Positions 45,501 through 54,157 of a DNA stretch of 64,000 bases are shown in pieces. The notes under the pieces are model-generated. The model saw only the letters and a list, made by a program, of their open reading frames with translations, did no database searches and was not told the origin of the DNA. Position numbers and translations under genes: made by a program. Within the stretch, counting starts at the first letter, position 1. The number at the start of each line of letters is the position of its first letter. This DNA comes from Lachnospiraceae bacterium. Lineage in GTDB: Bacteria > Bacillota > Clostridia > Lachnospirales > Lachnospiraceae. The stretch covers positions 1-64,000 of the forward strand of contig JAUNAJ010000007.1 of NCBI GenBank assembly GCA_030527645.1, written 5' to 3'.

Positions 45501-45537
45501 GGTCTCGCGAACTAGACCTGAGATAGTGAACCGTAAC
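45501..45537. repeat. Intergenic repeat, copy C
   Basis: GGTCTCGCGAACTAGACCTGA (45501-45521) parallels GGTCTCGCGAGCTCGACTTGA at 19450-19470, and ends in GAACCGTAAC (45528-45537). Lies just before lepB. Confidence 0.6.
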
Positions 45538-45554
45538 GAAAACAGGAGACAGGT

Positions 45555-46208
45555 ATGGAAGAAAAAGAAATAGAACAGATCCAGGAGTCTGCAGAAAACC
45601 AGACTCCAGAACAGAAACCAGAGGAAAAGGAGAGCTTTAAGAAGGTGTTCTGGGAATATGTCCGTATGTTTGCCGGCGTGATCGTAGTCGTGCTTCTTCT
45701 CCAGAATTTTGTATTTATTAATGCAAGGATTCCCTCTGCATCCATGGAGAATACAGTGATGACCGGAGACCGGATCTTCGGAAACCGTCTTGCCTACACC
45801 TTCGGAGAGCCGGAACGCTATGATATTGCCATCTTCCGGGCGCCGGACGATGAGAGCAAGCTGTTTATCAAGCGTGTGATCGGCCTTCCCGGAGAAACAG
45901 TTACCATCAGAGAGGACGGAATCTACATTAACGATGCAGAGGAGCCCCTTTCGGAGGAATTCTGCCCGGAGCAGCCGGATTATACCCAGTGGATCGGAAT
46001 GTCCTGGACCGTGCCGGAGGACTGTTACTTCATGCTGGGTGACAACCGGAACAATTCAGGAGATTCCCGGTTCTGGAATAATCCCTTCGTATCCGGAGAG
46101 AAGGTTCTGGCGAAGGCAAGTTTTCGTTACTGGCCCCTGAACCAGATCTCGGTTCTCGAGCAGGCGAAGGAATCTTACTTTGAACCGGAAACAGAGGCGG
46201 CGGAATGA
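45555..46208 (+). CDS. lepB: Signal peptidase I
   Basis: A 217-residue membrane protease that removes signal peptides. A Glu/Gln-rich cytosolic tail (1-30) precedes one transmembrane helix (about 38-56). The catalytic Ser is S63 in IPSASMENT and the Lys K106 in FIKRVIGLPGETV. The LGDNRNNSGDSRFW box is complete. An ATGA overlap joins it to recU. Confidence 0.96.
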   Translation: MEEKEIEQIQESAENQTPEQKPEEKESFKKVFWEYVRMFAGVIVVVLLLQNFVFINARIPSASMENTVMTGDRIFGNRLAYTFGEPERYDIAIFRAPDDESKLFIKRVIGLPGETVTIREDGIYINDAEEPLSEEFCPEQPDYTQWIGMSWTVPEDCYFMLGDNRNNSGDSRFWNNPFVSGEKVLAKASFRYWPLNQISVLEQAKESYFEPETEAAE

Positions 46209-46735
46209 GTACCTGGAATTCAAGAGGATTGCGCGGCTCCACGCTGGAGGAGCTGGTAAACAGGACCAATGAGCAATACAGGGAGAAGGGGCTGGCACTG
46301 ATCCAGAAGGTGCCGACCCCCATTACTCCTATAAAAATCGATAAGGAAAGTCACCATATTACACTGGCTTATTTTGACCAGAAAAGTACCATTGACTACA
46401 TCGGAGCAGTGCAGGGAATCCCGGTGTGCTTTGATGCCAAGGAGTGCAGGACCGATGCATTTCCCCTTGCAAATGTACATCCCCATCAGATCGAATTTAT
46501 GAAGGATTTTGAAAAGCAGGAAGGGATTGCCTTTCTGCTGTTGTACTTTTCAGCCCGGGAATGCTATTATTATCTTCGGCTGTCAGAGTTTCTTGCCTTC
46601 GTAGAGCGGGCGGAAAAGGGAGGATTGAAACGGTTTAAATATCAGGAGCTGGATCCGGATTTTTTCCTGCACCCCGGGCAGGGGATCCTGATCCCTTATC
46701 TGGAGGGGATCCAGAGAGATCTGAATTGCAGGTAA
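46205..46735 (+). CDS. recU: Holliday junction resolvase RecU
   Basis: A 176-residue resolvase that replaces RuvC in Firmicutes. NSRGLRGSTLEELVN begins the fold. The nuclease core is STIDYIGAVQGIPVCFDAKE with its acidic residues and Lys. Works with RuvAB (20831-22482). It overlaps lepB by four bases. Confidence 0.93.
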   Translation: MSTWNSRGLRGSTLEELVNRTNEQYREKGLALIQKVPTPITPIKIDKESHHITLAYFDQKSTIDYIGAVQGIPVCFDAKECRTDAFPLANVHPHQIEFMKDFEKQEGIAFLLLYFSARECYYYLRLSEFLAFVERAEKGGLKRFKYQELDPDFFLHPGQGILIPYLEGIQRDLNCR

Positions 46736-46738
46736 CAG

Positions 46739-46766
46739 TTGACAAAACAATTTATCATGGTAATAT
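46739..46766 (+). promoter_or_regulatory. Promoter of the his operon
   Basis: TTGACA (46739-46744) and TAATAT (46761-46766) with a 16-bp spacer, beginning 4 bases after recU. The leader is too short for a T-box or attenuator. Confidence 0.75.
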
Positions 46767-46799
46767 AGTAGCAGACTAAAGTGACAGGAGAGTTTTATA

Positions 46800-48062
46800 A
46801 TGAAACGATTTATTCATACACCGGAGGGTGTTCGGGATATAATGGCGGTGGAATGTGATAAGAAGAGATATCTGGAGCGCAGGATCGATAAGCTGTTCCG
46901 TTCCTACGGATATCAGTCCATTCAGACACCGTCTATGGAGTTTTTCGATGTGTTTGCAAGAGAGGTGGGAAGTATTCCCTCCAGGGATCTGTACAAGTTT
47001 TTTGACAGAGAAGGCAATACACTGGTTCTGCGTCCGGACTTCACTCCTTCCATTGCCCGGGCTGCAGCCATGTACTTCAATCAGGAGGAGATGCCTCTTC
47101 GCCTGAGCTACAGCGGAAGTGTGTTCCAGAATAACAGCAGCTATCAGGGACGTCTGAAGGAAAGTACCCAGATGGGTGTGGAGCTGCTGAATGACGGCAG
47201 TGTTGAGGCGGATGCCGAGGTGATCGCTCTGGCAGTACAGACCATGCTTCGCGCCGGAATTACAGAGTTCCAGGTAAACATCGGTGAGGTGAATTATTTC
47301 CAGTCCCTTGTAGAGGAGGCACTGCTGGATGAGGATACCATTGCAGAGCTGAAGCAGCTGCTGGAGATCAAGAACCTCTTCGGTGCACAGGAGCTGATTG
47401 AGAAGCAGAATCTGAGAAAGGATCTGAGCAGGGCAATCTCCGAAATCCCGGGCCTGTTCGGCGGGGCAGAGGTTCTGAAAAAAGCCGCTGATCTGACCGG
47501 GAATGAGAGAGCCAGGGAAGCGGTGGTGCGTCTGGAGAAGATCTACGAGCTCCTGAAATTCTACGGCTGTGAAAAATATGTTACCTTTGATCTCAGCATG
47601 CTGAGCAAGTACAGCTATTATACGGGCATCATTTTCCAGGGCTTTACCTACGGAACAGGAGATGCCGTGATCACAGGCGGACGCTACGATGATCTGCTGG
47701 AAAAATTCGGCAAAAAGGCAGAGGCGATCGGTTTTGTCACACAGGTGGATTCCCTGCTGAATGCCATTGACCGTCAGAAGCTGACGCTTCCTGTGAAGGA
47801 TATCAAGACCATGCTGCTGTATCCGGCCTATCTGGAAGGTCTCGCAGTTCGATTCGCAGCGGATCACAGAAAGCAGGATATGGAGGTAGCCTGTGTCCGT
47901 TTCCAGAGCGGTCATGTACTGGATGATTACAGCGAATACGGAAAACGCAACCAGTTCGGAGGCATTATCTACTTTGCTTCCGAAACAGAGGTATATGCCA
48001 TCAATTTGGCCACCGGAGAAACGGAGCCGGTGGATGTCAGCAGGTATACCGAAGGGAAGTAA
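46800..48062 (+). CDS. hisZ: ATP phosphoribosyltransferase regulatory subunit HisZ
   Basis: A 420-residue HisRS paralogue without tRNA charging activity, which forms the octameric enzyme with short-form HisG. Class II synthetase-like segments are YQSIQTPSMEFF, LRPDFTPSIAR, RLSYSGSVFQ and TGGRYDDLLEKFG. It is HisZ and not HisRS because it is followed by a short hisG in the his operon. GACAGGAG precedes the ATG. Confidence 0.93.
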   Translation: MKRFIHTPEGVRDIMAVECDKKRYLERRIDKLFRSYGYQSIQTPSMEFFDVFAREVGSIPSRDLYKFFDREGNTLVLRPDFTPSIARAAAMYFNQEEMPLRLSYSGSVFQNNSSYQGRLKESTQMGVELLNDGSVEADAEVIALAVQTMLRAGITEFQVNIGEVNYFQSLVEEALLDEDTIAELKQLLEIKNLFGAQELIEKQNLRKDLSRAISEIPGLFGGAEVLKKAADLTGNERAREAVVRLEKIYELLKFYGCEKYVTFDLSMLSKYSYYTGIIFQGFTYGTGDAVITGGRYDDLLEKFGKKAEAIGFVTQVDSLLNAIDRQKLTLPVKDIKTMLLYPAYLEGLAVRFAADHRKQDMEVACVRFQSGHVLDDYSEYGKRNQFGGIIYFASETEVYAINLATGETEPVDVSRYTEGK

Positions 48063-48166
48063 TTCTTACAGATTCGCTCGGTAACAGGTAAATGCGGTAA
48101 GGACCTGCAATCGGATGCTGCGGCATAAGGATCATGCAGGAAATAGAAAGGAACTCTGATAAAATA

Positions 48167-48811
48167 ATGAGATATTTAACATTTGCCCTGACCAAAGGGC
48201 GTCTGGCGTTCAAAACGCTGGAACTGCTGGAGCAGGTGGGCATCACCTGTGAGGAAATGAAGGATAAAGATTCAAGGAAGCTGATTTTTGTCAACGAGGA
48301 GCTGAAGCTGAAGTTCTTCCTGTCCAAGGGACCGGATGTCCCCACCTATGTAGAATACGGTGCGGCCGATATAGGTATCGTGGGTAAGGATACTATTATG
48401 GAAGAAGGAAGAAAGCTGTACGAGGTTCTGGATCTGGGCTTTGGAAAATGCAGAATGTGTGTCTGCGGACCGGCATCTGCCAGGCAGTATCTGAACAACA
48501 ACCAGCTGATCCGTGTTGCCACCAAGTATCCTCACATCGCAAAGGATTACTTTTATAATCAGAAAAACCAGACAGTAGAGCTGATCAAATTAAACGGCTC
48601 TATCGAGCTTGCACCGATCGTAGGACTGTCTGAGGTAATCGTAGATATCGTGGAGACAGGAAGCACTTTAAGAGAAAACGGTCTGGAGGTACTGGAGGAA
48701 ATCTGTCCCCTGTCTGCCAGAGTGGTGGTAAATCCTGTGAGCATGCGGATGGAGAACGAACGTATCACAGACCTGATCCAGAAGCTGAAGACACTGGTGT
48801 CTGAAAATTAA
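48167..48811 (+). CDS. hisG: ATP phosphoribosyltransferase catalytic subunit (short form)
   Basis: A 214-residue short-form HisG, first enzyme of histidine synthesis, needing HisZ for regulation. [14 protein letters not shown] is the usual N-terminus. The PRPP-binding loop is [20 protein letters not shown] 48167 is preferred on this basis, with AAAGGA about 14 bases upstream; an alternative start at 48134 would add 11 residues. The C-terminal regulatory domain of long HisG is absent. Confidence 0.93.
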   Translation: MRYLTFALTKGRLAFKTLELLEQVGITCEEMKDKDSRKLIFVNEELKLKFFLSKGPDVPTYVEYGAADIGIVGKDTIMEEGRKLYEVLDLGFGKCRMCVCGPASARQYLNNNQLIRVATKYPHIAKDYFYNQKNQTVELIKLNGSIELAPIVGLSEVIVDIVETGSTLRENGLEVLEEICPLSARVVVNPVSMRMENERITDLIQKLKTLVSEN

Positions 48812-48817
48812 GCAGGT

Positions 48818-48873
48818 CCTGTTTTACGTACCACCCGCAGAGGCGGGAGCCTCGACCACTGAGGGGAACAGGA
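48818..48873 (+). ncRNA. Possible three-way-junction RNA in the hisG-hisD gap
   Basis: P1 TCCTGTT/AACAGGA (48818-48824, 48867-48873) encloses P2 CCCGC/GCGGG (48834-48838, 48843-48847) and P3 CCTC/GAGG (48850-48853, 48861-48864). The enclosed 38 bp form copy 2 of the repeat at 29459-29496. It may be only a repeat. No known RNA family was recognised. Confidence 0.35.
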
Positions 48874-48910
48874 ATGTGAGTCCCGAACAAATGACAGAGG
48901 AAGAAAGGAT

Positions 48911-48928
48911 GGCACAGAGTGCTGTGCC
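48911..48928 (+). promoter_or_regulatory. Hairpin before hisD
   Basis: GGCACAG (48911-48917) and CTGTGCC (48922-48928) with loop AGTG, 11 bases before the hisD ATG, where a strong ribosome site is lacking. Could modulate hisD translation. Confidence 0.4.
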
Positions 48929-48939
48929 AGTTGTAAGAT

Positions 48940-50241
48940 ATGATGAAAACAGTAAGACTGACAGAAGAAACAAAGAATGATATTCTTGTAAATCTGCTGA
49001 AAAGAAGTCCCAATCAGTACGGTACATACGAAGCAGTGGTGAATGACATCATTGCTGAGGTCAGAGTGCGCAGGGATGAAGCTCTGTTTGAGTATACAGA
49101 GAAATTTGACAAGATCCGGCTGACACCGGCGACCTTTGAGGTGACTGCAGAAGAAATTGAAGAGGCTTATCAGCTGGTGGATGAGAAGCTGCTGGATGTG
49201 ATCCGGAAAGCCCTTGTCAATATCCGCAGTTATCATGAAAAACAGAGAATGAACAGCTGGTTCAATTCCACCGAGGACGGAACCATGCTCGGACAGAAGA
49301 TCACTGCCATGGAGCGGGTGGGTGTCTATGTACCGGGCGGAAAGGCAGTCTATCCATCCTCAGTACTGATGAATGTGGTACCTGCAAAGGTAGCAGGAGT
49401 ATCCGAGATCATCATGGCAACTCCCTGCAATGCAGAGGGAAAAGTAAACCCCTCTGTTCTGGTGGCAGCGAAGGAAGCCGGCGCAGACCGTGTGTTTAAG
49501 ATGGGTGGTGCCCAGGCGATTGCGGCTCTGGCATATGGAACGGAGCTGGTACCGAAAGTGGACAAGATCGTTGGTCCCGGAAACATTTTCGTTGCCCTTG
49601 CCAAGAAGGCCGTGTACGGAAATGTCAGCATCGATTCCATCGCAGGACCGAGTGAGATCCTTGTTCTGGCGGATGAGACCGCCAATGCACACTATGTTGC
49701 TGCAGATCTTCTGTCTCAGGCAGAGCATGACGAGATGGCTTCCGCCATCCTTGTAACCACCAGTGCCGAATTCGGTAAACAGGTGGAGGCAGAGATTGAC
49801 GAATATCTGAAAAAGCTTTCCAGAGCAGACATCATCAGCAAGTCTCTGGAGCAGTTCGGCTATATCCTGGTGGCCGATTCCGTGGCAGACGCCATTGACG
49901 CAGCCAATGCCATTGCCTCCGAACACCTGGAGGTCGTCATGGCCAATCCCTTCGAGGTAATGATGAAGATCCGCAATGCCGGAGCCATCTTTATCGGAGA
50001 ATACTCCAGCGAGCCGCTGGGTGACTACTTTGCAGGTCCGAATCATATCCTGCCCACCAACGGTACAGCAAAATTCTTCTCCCCGTTATCCGTGGATGAT
50101 TTCGTGAAAAAATCAAGCATCATCTACTACTCCAGAGAAGCGCTGGCAAAGATCCACAAGGATATCGAGCAGTTTGCAAAGAGCGAGCAGCTGACCGCTC
50201 ATGCCAATTCCATTGCCGTTCGTTTTGAGGATGAGGAGTAA
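48940..50241 (+). CDS. hisD: Histidinol dehydrogenase
   Basis: A 433-residue zinc enzyme oxidising histidinol to histidine in two NAD-dependent steps. [51 protein letters not shown] (zinc His region) and GPNHILPT are all standard. Two adjacent ATGs (48940, 48943) are possible starts. Ends 3 bp before hisB. Confidence 0.97.
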   Translation: MMKTVRLTEETKNDILVNLLKRSPNQYGTYEAVVNDIIAEVRVRRDEALFEYTEKFDKIRLTPATFEVTAEEIEEAYQLVDEKLLDVIRKALVNIRSYHEKQRMNSWFNSTEDGTMLGQKITAMERVGVYVPGGKAVYPSSVLMNVVPAKVAGVSEIIMATPCNAEGKVNPSVLVAAKEAGADRVFKMGGAQAIAALAYGTELVPKVDKIVGPGNIFVALAKKAVYGNVSIDSIAGPSEILVLADETANAHYVAADLLSQAEHDEMASAILVTTSAEFGKQVEAEIDEYLKKLSRADIISKSLEQFGYILVADSVADAIDAANAIASEHLEVVMANPFEVMMKIRNAGAIFIGEYSSEPLGDYFAGPNHILPTNGTAKFFSPLSVDDFVKKSSIIYYSREALAKIHKDIEQFAKSEQLTAHANSIAVRFEDEE

Positions 50242-50244
50242 TCT

Positions 50245-50829
50245 ATGCGTATTGCGGAAGAAAAAAGAGATACAAAAGAAACAAAGATTGACCTGCGGCT
50301 GAATCTGGACGGAACAGGAACGTATGATCTTCAAACCGGTGTGGGCTTCTTTGATCATATGCTGGCCGGATTCGCCCGCCACGGTCTGTTTGATCTGGAT
50401 CTTCATGTGGAGGGAGATCTGGAGGTGGACGATCATCACACCATTGAGGATACCGGCATCGTCCTGGGTACAGCCATCAGGCAGGCCATCGGAGACAAGA
50501 AGGGAATCCGCCGCTACGGTCATTTTATCCTTCCCATGGATGAGGTGCTGGTGCTGACTGCGATCGATCTTGGCGGAAGACCCTACTTCTCCTGGGACTG
50601 CACATTTGCCCCCGGAATGATGGGAGACATGAATACAGAGATGGTGAAGGAATTTTTCTATGCCATTTCCTATACAGCAGGCATGAATCTTCACATTAAG
50701 ATGCTGACGCCCGGAAACAACCACCACATGGCAGAGGGAATCTTCAAGTGCTTTGCAAAGGCACTGGATATGGCCTGCAGCTATGATGAGAGAATCACAG
50801 ACGTTCTTTCTACAAAGGGAGTCATTTGA
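50245..50829 (+). CDS. hisB: Imidazoleglycerol-phosphate dehydratase
   Basis: A 194-residue monofunctional HisB, without the phosphatase half found in enteric bacteria. The Mn-binding HHTIEDTGIVLG and NNHHMAEGIFKCFAKAL repeats are complete, as is FFDHMLAGFARHG. It follows hisD by 3 bp. Confidence 0.96.
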   Translation: MRIAEEKRDTKETKIDLRLNLDGTGTYDLQTGVGFFDHMLAGFARHGLFDLDLHVEGDLEVDDHHTIEDTGIVLGTAIRQAIGDKKGIRRYGHFILPMDEVLVLTAIDLGGRPYFSWDCTFAPGMMGDMNTEMVKEFFYAISYTAGMNLHIKMLTPGNNHHMAEGIFKCFAKALDMACSYDERITDVLSTKGVI

Positions 50830-50879
50830 TCTGGAATCAGAGCTTTCTGAGGCTGAGATAAGGAAAGAGGAGATAGAAT

Positions 50880-51218
50880 ATGCTGAAATCCGTATTTACA
50901 TGGGCTGACATGAAACTGAACGGAGACGGAATGGTTCCCTGCATCGTTCAGGATGCTGAGAACAATGAAGTGCTGATGCTGGCTTATATGAACGAAGAGT
51001 CCTTCAATAAGACACTGGAGCTGGGAATGATGACCTACTGGAGCAGAAGCCGTAATGAGCTCTGGACCAAGGGACTGACCTCCGGCCATGTACAGCACGT
51101 AAGGGAACTGTATCTGGATTGTGACAACGACACGATCCTTGCAAAGGTAGACCAGACCGGTGCTGCCTGTCATACCGGAAACCGGACCTGCTTCTACCGA
51201 AGTATGCTGAAAGAGTGA
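50880..51218 (+). CDS. hisI: Phosphoribosyl-AMP cyclohydrolase
   Basis: A 112-residue HisI that opens the adenine ring of [37 protein letters not shown] and NRTCFY hold the zinc cysteines. The HisE pyrophosphohydrolase domain is absent. Last gene of the partial his operon: hisC, hisH, hisA, hisF and hisE are not in the window. Confidence 0.96.
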   Translation: MLKSVFTWADMKLNGDGMVPCIVQDAENNEVLMLAYMNEESFNKTLELGMMTYWSRSRNELWTKGLTSGHVQHVRELYLDCDNDTILAKVDQTGAACHTGNRTCFYRSMLKE

Positions 51219-51229
51219 AGCATGATGAA

Positions 51230-51296
51230 CTGGAACAGGGGGGACGGTGGTATCGTTCCGTAAAACGGAACGATACCACCGTCCCCCCTGTTCCAG
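51230..51296. repeat. REP-like perfect palindrome 2
   Basis: Perfect 32-base arms (51230-51261 and 51265-51296) around AAA, 11 bp after hisI. It shares GGGGACGGNGGT with the palindrome at 28396. GGGGACGG-type palindromes are a known kind of repeat in clostridial genomes, often tied to REP-associated transposases. None is encoded here. Confidence 0.85.
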
Positions 51297-51318
51297 TCCC
51301 CCTGTTCTGTATGATCGA

Positions 51319-51354
51319 CAAAAAGGAGATCGAAGATTCGACCCCCTTTTTTTT
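51319..51354. terminator. Terminator between hisI and the RhaM-like gene
   Basis: AAAAAGG...TCGA and TCGA...CCTTTTTTTT pair around AGAT with a small internal loop. T-rich on one side, A-rich on the other, so it could serve both convergent genes. Confidence 0.7.
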
Positions 51355-51387
51355 ATCATTGCTTCAATTGAATTAAATCTAAAAGAA

Positions 51388-51858
51388 TCAGAAGTGAGAA
51401 GATTCGCTCCAGTCATCCTCGTCATAGGCGAAGTCAAACGTTCCTACAGACACACGGTCTGTAACCTGGCTGAGCATTGCCTCTATCTCGGTTTCATCCA
51501 CATCATCTGGAAGCGGATTATCAAACAGATTGGAGCCTGCCTTCTTCAGCGGTGCCCACCAGTTTGTAGTGGTAAGCTCGTGGATCGGTACATCACGACG
51601 GCGTTTTGCAATCAGAATGTCTTTAGCAGCCATAATAGTAGTCAGTGCTTCCATATCCTTCTTGAAGTTGTCTCCCTGATAACCGAATACATACAGGATC
51701 ATGTCTCCGCCCATCTCATAGAAATACTGGCGTCTGATGCCGTGGATCCACATAAACTGCTGGGTTTCCTCATCCGGATTGATCAGACGATCCAGGAAAG
51801 CATCCTTCTCCTCAGGTACAATGTGCATGATCTCCGCAATTCGCACTCTTCTGTTCAT
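51388..51858 (-). CDS. L-rhamnose mutarotase-like (DUF718-like) protein
   Basis: A 156-residue soluble protein. The first 90 residues look like a ferredoxin-fold dimeric barrel of the RhaM type (RVRIAEIMHIVPEEKDAFLD, GGDMILYVFGYQGDNFKKDM), with WW in TTNWWAPLKKAG as in RhaM. The C-terminal 50 residues are acidic. No sugar-utilisation genes surround it, so the family link is tentative. Confidence 0.6.
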   Translation of the reverse strand: MNRRVRIAEIMHIVPEEKDAFLDRLINPDEETQQFMWIHGIRRQYFYEMGGDMILYVFGYQGDNFKKDMEALTTIMAAKDILIAKRRRDVPIHELTTTNWWAPLKKAGSNLFDNPLPDDVDETEIEAMLSQVTDRVSVGTFDFAYDEDDWSESSHF

Positions 51859-52043
51859 AGTAGTTTTTCCTCCGTAAATGGTTGCTGTAATGCAGCTTTT
51901 TTCCTTGTGTCCTCATTGTATCAAAGTTGAACCGTAATACAATCCGATAAAAATTAGGAAGATTTTATGAAAGCGCACGACAAAGTGTAGGGCGAAAAAT
52001 TGTTGCAAATGTAGGAAAAATTATAAAAATTAATTCTTTGGGA

Positions 52044-52072
52044 TTGACAGAAAAGCATTTCACTGCTATACT
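52044..52072 (+). promoter_or_regulatory. Promoter of tRNA-Leu copy 1
   Basis: TTGACA (52044-52049), a 17-bp spacer and TATACT (52067-52072), 35 bases before the tRNA. Confidence 0.85.
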
Positions 52073-52106
52073 CAGTATTGTTCGAAAGCGAACAGAAAAT
52101 AACTAT

Positions 52107-52191
52107 GCGGAAGTGTCGGAACTGGCAGACGAGCAAGACTAAGGATCTTGTGATCAATGCGATCGTGTGGGTTCAAGTCCCATCTTCCGCA
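52107..52191 (+). tRNA. tRNA-Leu (anticodon AAG), copy 1
   Basis: An 85-nt class II tRNA. Acceptor GCGGAAG/CTTCCGC, D arm with GGCAGA, anticodon stem CAAGA/TCTTG around loop CTAAGGA, a long variable arm and T arm with GTTCAAGT. The loop gives anticodon AAG, reading CUU and, if A34 is deaminated, CUC and CUA. CCA is not encoded. It has its own promoter and terminator and is repeated at 62568. Confidence 0.95.
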
Positions 52192-52201
52192 GACATGTAA
52201 A

Positions 52202-52230
52202 AGGGTTCAGCCTCTGGCTGAGCCCTTTTT
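52202..52230 (+). terminator. Terminator of tRNA-Leu copy 1
   Basis: AGGGTTCAGCC/GGCTGAGCCCT with loop TCT, then T run. The same hairpin follows copy 2. Confidence 0.92.
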
Positions 52231-52292
52231 GCTACAGAGGATGTAACATCATCCGGAAAAGATCTCGGTACTGACAACCCGCCGGGGCTTTT

Positions 52293-52757
52293 TTATGGGC
52301 GGATAACCGTTGGTGCATAACCGTAGGTTTCTTGCTTCAGACAGGCTATATCATAGCTGTCCTCATCTGTTGTATCAGCGGAGGGTGAAAAGAAATAAGC
52401 TGTACGAAGATAGTATCCATCGTCAAGATCCGCAGTTTTCATATCGGTGTAAACAGCATAAAGCTCATCATCAGTCAGATCTTCATCAACAGATACATAG
52501 TAAGATCTGCAAAGTCTTTCATTCTCAGTATATTCTCCCTTTGAGAGGAGTGTGTATTCTGGAAGATCAGGTTCCTGATACGTGGCTGGAGCAGTCACGC
52601 GTTCGGCTGCATACTTTTCAGAGAGCATTCTTTCTTCCTCTCTGGCTCTGATCAGGAGATAGGCATAAGCGATGTAGATCAGAAGACCGATGATACAAAT
52701 TTTTTTTACAGTTTTCATTGTAATTGACGCACAGAATTCTTTGATCAATGAAATCAT
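52293..52757 (-). CDS. Small membrane-anchored protein of unknown function
   Basis: A 154-residue protein. One N-terminal hydrophobic helix (IGLLIYIAYAYLLI, about 23-36) is followed by an acidic extracellular domain (RSYYVSVDEDLTDDELYAVY). Not recognised. The start at 52757 has AAAGGA 11 bases upstream; ATG 52718 would drop 13 residues but has no ribosome site. Confidence 0.65.
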   Translation of the reverse strand: MISLIKEFCASITMKTVKKICIIGLLIYIAYAYLLIRAREEERMLSEKYAAERVTAPATYQEPDLPEYTLLSKGEYTENERLCRSYYVSVDEDLTDDELYAVYTDMKTADLDDGYYLRTAYFFSPSADTTDEDSYDIACLKQETYGYAPTVIRP

Positions 52758-52995
52758 AGCAGCACCATCCTTTTACAATTGTACCGAAACAGAATTAGGT
52801 GAACTGATAAACATATTATACATGAAATATTCATTGGCGTAATCGAAACTAAAAATATATTTTTACGAGAATACGAAGTTTCCCATGAACGTTCACGTGA
52901 TTGGAAACGAATCTTGACGTTTATCTTTTGCTTTAATAGAATGTGGGTGTTAAAAAAACTATTTACGCAGTTTATAAGAGAAACAGGGGCATTAT

Positions 52996-53604
52996 ATGAC
53001 GCAATATGAAAGAATGACCGCGGGCCTGATCTACGATCCCGGCGATGAGGAAATTATGAAGGAGCAGTCCGCTCTTGGAGACGGACTGTGGGAGTTTAAT
53101 CAGCTGAAGCCTTCTCAGGCAAAGGAGAAGGAGCAGTACATGAAGGAAGTGTTTGCAGAATGCGGGGAGAACTGCTACATTGAGCTGCCTTTCCGGGCGA
53201 ACTGGGGCGGAAAGCATCTGCACCTTGGAAACAATGTCTATGTGAATTTTAATCTGACCATTGTGGATGACGGACATATCTATGTGGGAGATTCTGCAAT
53301 GATCGGTCCAAACGTGACCATCGCCACTGCCAACCATCCGATTCAGCCGGAGCTGCGGGCGAAGGCTCTTCAGTATAATAAGGATGTACATATCGGCAAG
53401 AATGTATGGATCGGAGCCGGCGTGATCATTGTCCCCGGTGTCACCATCGGAGACAATTCAGTGATCGGCGGAGGCAGTGTTGTAACCCGGGATATTCCCG
53501 CCGGTGTGGTGGCAGCGGGCAATCCCTGCCGTGTGCTCAGGGAGATCGGTCCGCATGATGATGAGTTTTTCTATAAGAACGAGAGGATAGACTGGGAGTT
53601 GTGA
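52996..53604 (+). CDS. Sugar O-acetyltransferase (LacA/Maa type)
   Basis: A 202-residue left-handed beta-helix acetyltransferase. The N-terminal MTQYERMTAGLIYDPGDEE is the Maa/LacA cap. Hexapeptide repeats run from about 75 (LHLGNNVYVNFNLTIVDDGH) to 180. The catalytic His lies in ATANHPI. It transfers acetyl from acetyl-CoA to maltose- or galactoside-like sugars; the true acceptor is unknown. Confidence 0.92.
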   Translation: MTQYERMTAGLIYDPGDEEIMKEQSALGDGLWEFNQLKPSQAKEKEQYMKEVFAECGENCYIELPFRANWGGKHLHLGNNVYVNFNLTIVDDGHIYVGDSAMIGPNVTIATANHPIQPELRAKALQYNKDVHIGKNVWIGAGVIIVPGVTIGDNSVIGGGSVVTRDIPAGVVAAGNPCRVLREIGPHDDEFFYKNERIDWEL

Positions 53605-53663
53605 GAATTCAAGCTGCGTACCTATTCAGAAGGTTCGAAAACACAGCCATCGTATAGAAACTG

Positions 53664-53728
53664 AAAAATCCTGCAGAAGCCTTTTCTTACTGCTCACAGT
53701 AACAGAAAGGCTTCTGCAGGATTTTTTT
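53664..53728 (+). terminator. Terminator after the acetyltransferase gene
   Basis: AATCCTGCAGAAGCCTTT pairs with AAAGGCTTCTGCAGGATT, inner CTTACTG/CAGTAA, then T7. Confidence 0.92.
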
Positions 53729-53739
53729 AATATAACTAC

Positions 53740-53768
53740 TTGACAGATGATACCCAAGGGGGTATAGT
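53740..53768 (+). promoter_or_regulatory. Promoter of the metal ATPase operon
   Basis: TTGACA (53740-53745), a 17-bp spacer and TATAGT (53763-53768). The spacer is nearly filled by operator 1, so a bound repressor would block RNA polymerase. Confidence 0.85.
53750..53765. promoter_or_regulatory. CsoR/RcnR-type operator 1
   Basis: ATACCCAAGGGGGTAT, a perfect ATACCC-N4-GGGTAT palindrome with the G/C tracts typical of CsoR/RcnR-family metal-sensing repressors. It overlaps the -10 element. Confidence 0.75.
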
Positions 53769-53779
53769 ACAGTTAACAC

Positions 53780-53795
53780 ATACCCCTATGGGTAT
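53780..53795. promoter_or_regulatory. CsoR/RcnR-type operator 2
   Basis: ATACCCCTATGGGTAT, the same ATACCC-N4-GGGTAT arrangement, 30 bp (about three helical turns) downstream of operator 1. No csoR-like gene lies in the window. Confidence 0.75.
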
Positions 53796-53827
53796 TAAAA
53801 TTAATGACATTTAGGAGGATAGTTTAT

Positions 53828-54136
53828 ATGTTTAAGAATGGCTGGGGTAAATTTGTTGGTGGATTTCTGGTAGGAAGCGTTGGTCTTTCTGTTCTCGGAA
53901 GCAAGATTGCTCAGAAGGGATACCGCTATGTAACTGCAGGAGCATTTATTGCTAAGGACAGCATCATGGAGAAGGCAGAAAAGATCCAGGGCGCTGCTTC
54001 TGATATTGCAGCGGATGCAAACGAGATCAAGGAGCGTTACTACGAGTCCTGCGAGGAGAAAGAGATGCAGGGCGAGGAGACTGCTGCTGAGTTCGAAGGT
54101 GAGGATGAAACAGAGGAAACTGCAGAGGAAAACTGA
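53828..54136 (+). CDS. DUF6110-like small membrane protein
   Basis: A 102-residue protein. One glycine-rich N-terminal helix (WGKFVGGFLVGSVGLSVLG, about 5-23) has GxxxG-type spacing. The middle is helical (MEKAEKIQGAASDIAADANE) and the C-terminus is very acidic. It resembles DUF6110 proteins found next to metal ATPases. ATG 53828 is preferred, ten bases after AGGAGG. It is co-transcribed with the ATPase 22 bp downstream. It may be an accessory or metal-buffering partner (inference). Confidence 0.7.
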   Translation: MFKNGWGKFVGGFLVGSVGLSVLGSKIAQKGYRYVTAGAFIAKDSIMEKAEKIQGAASDIAADANEIKERYYESCEEKEMQGEETAAEFEGEDETEETAEEN

Positions 54137-54157
54137 TCCCGAAGGGAAGTGTAGATT

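Noticed and set aside
46736-46799. T-box or his attenuator before hisZ
   Set aside because: The leader is about 30 bases, far too short, and shows no His codon run.
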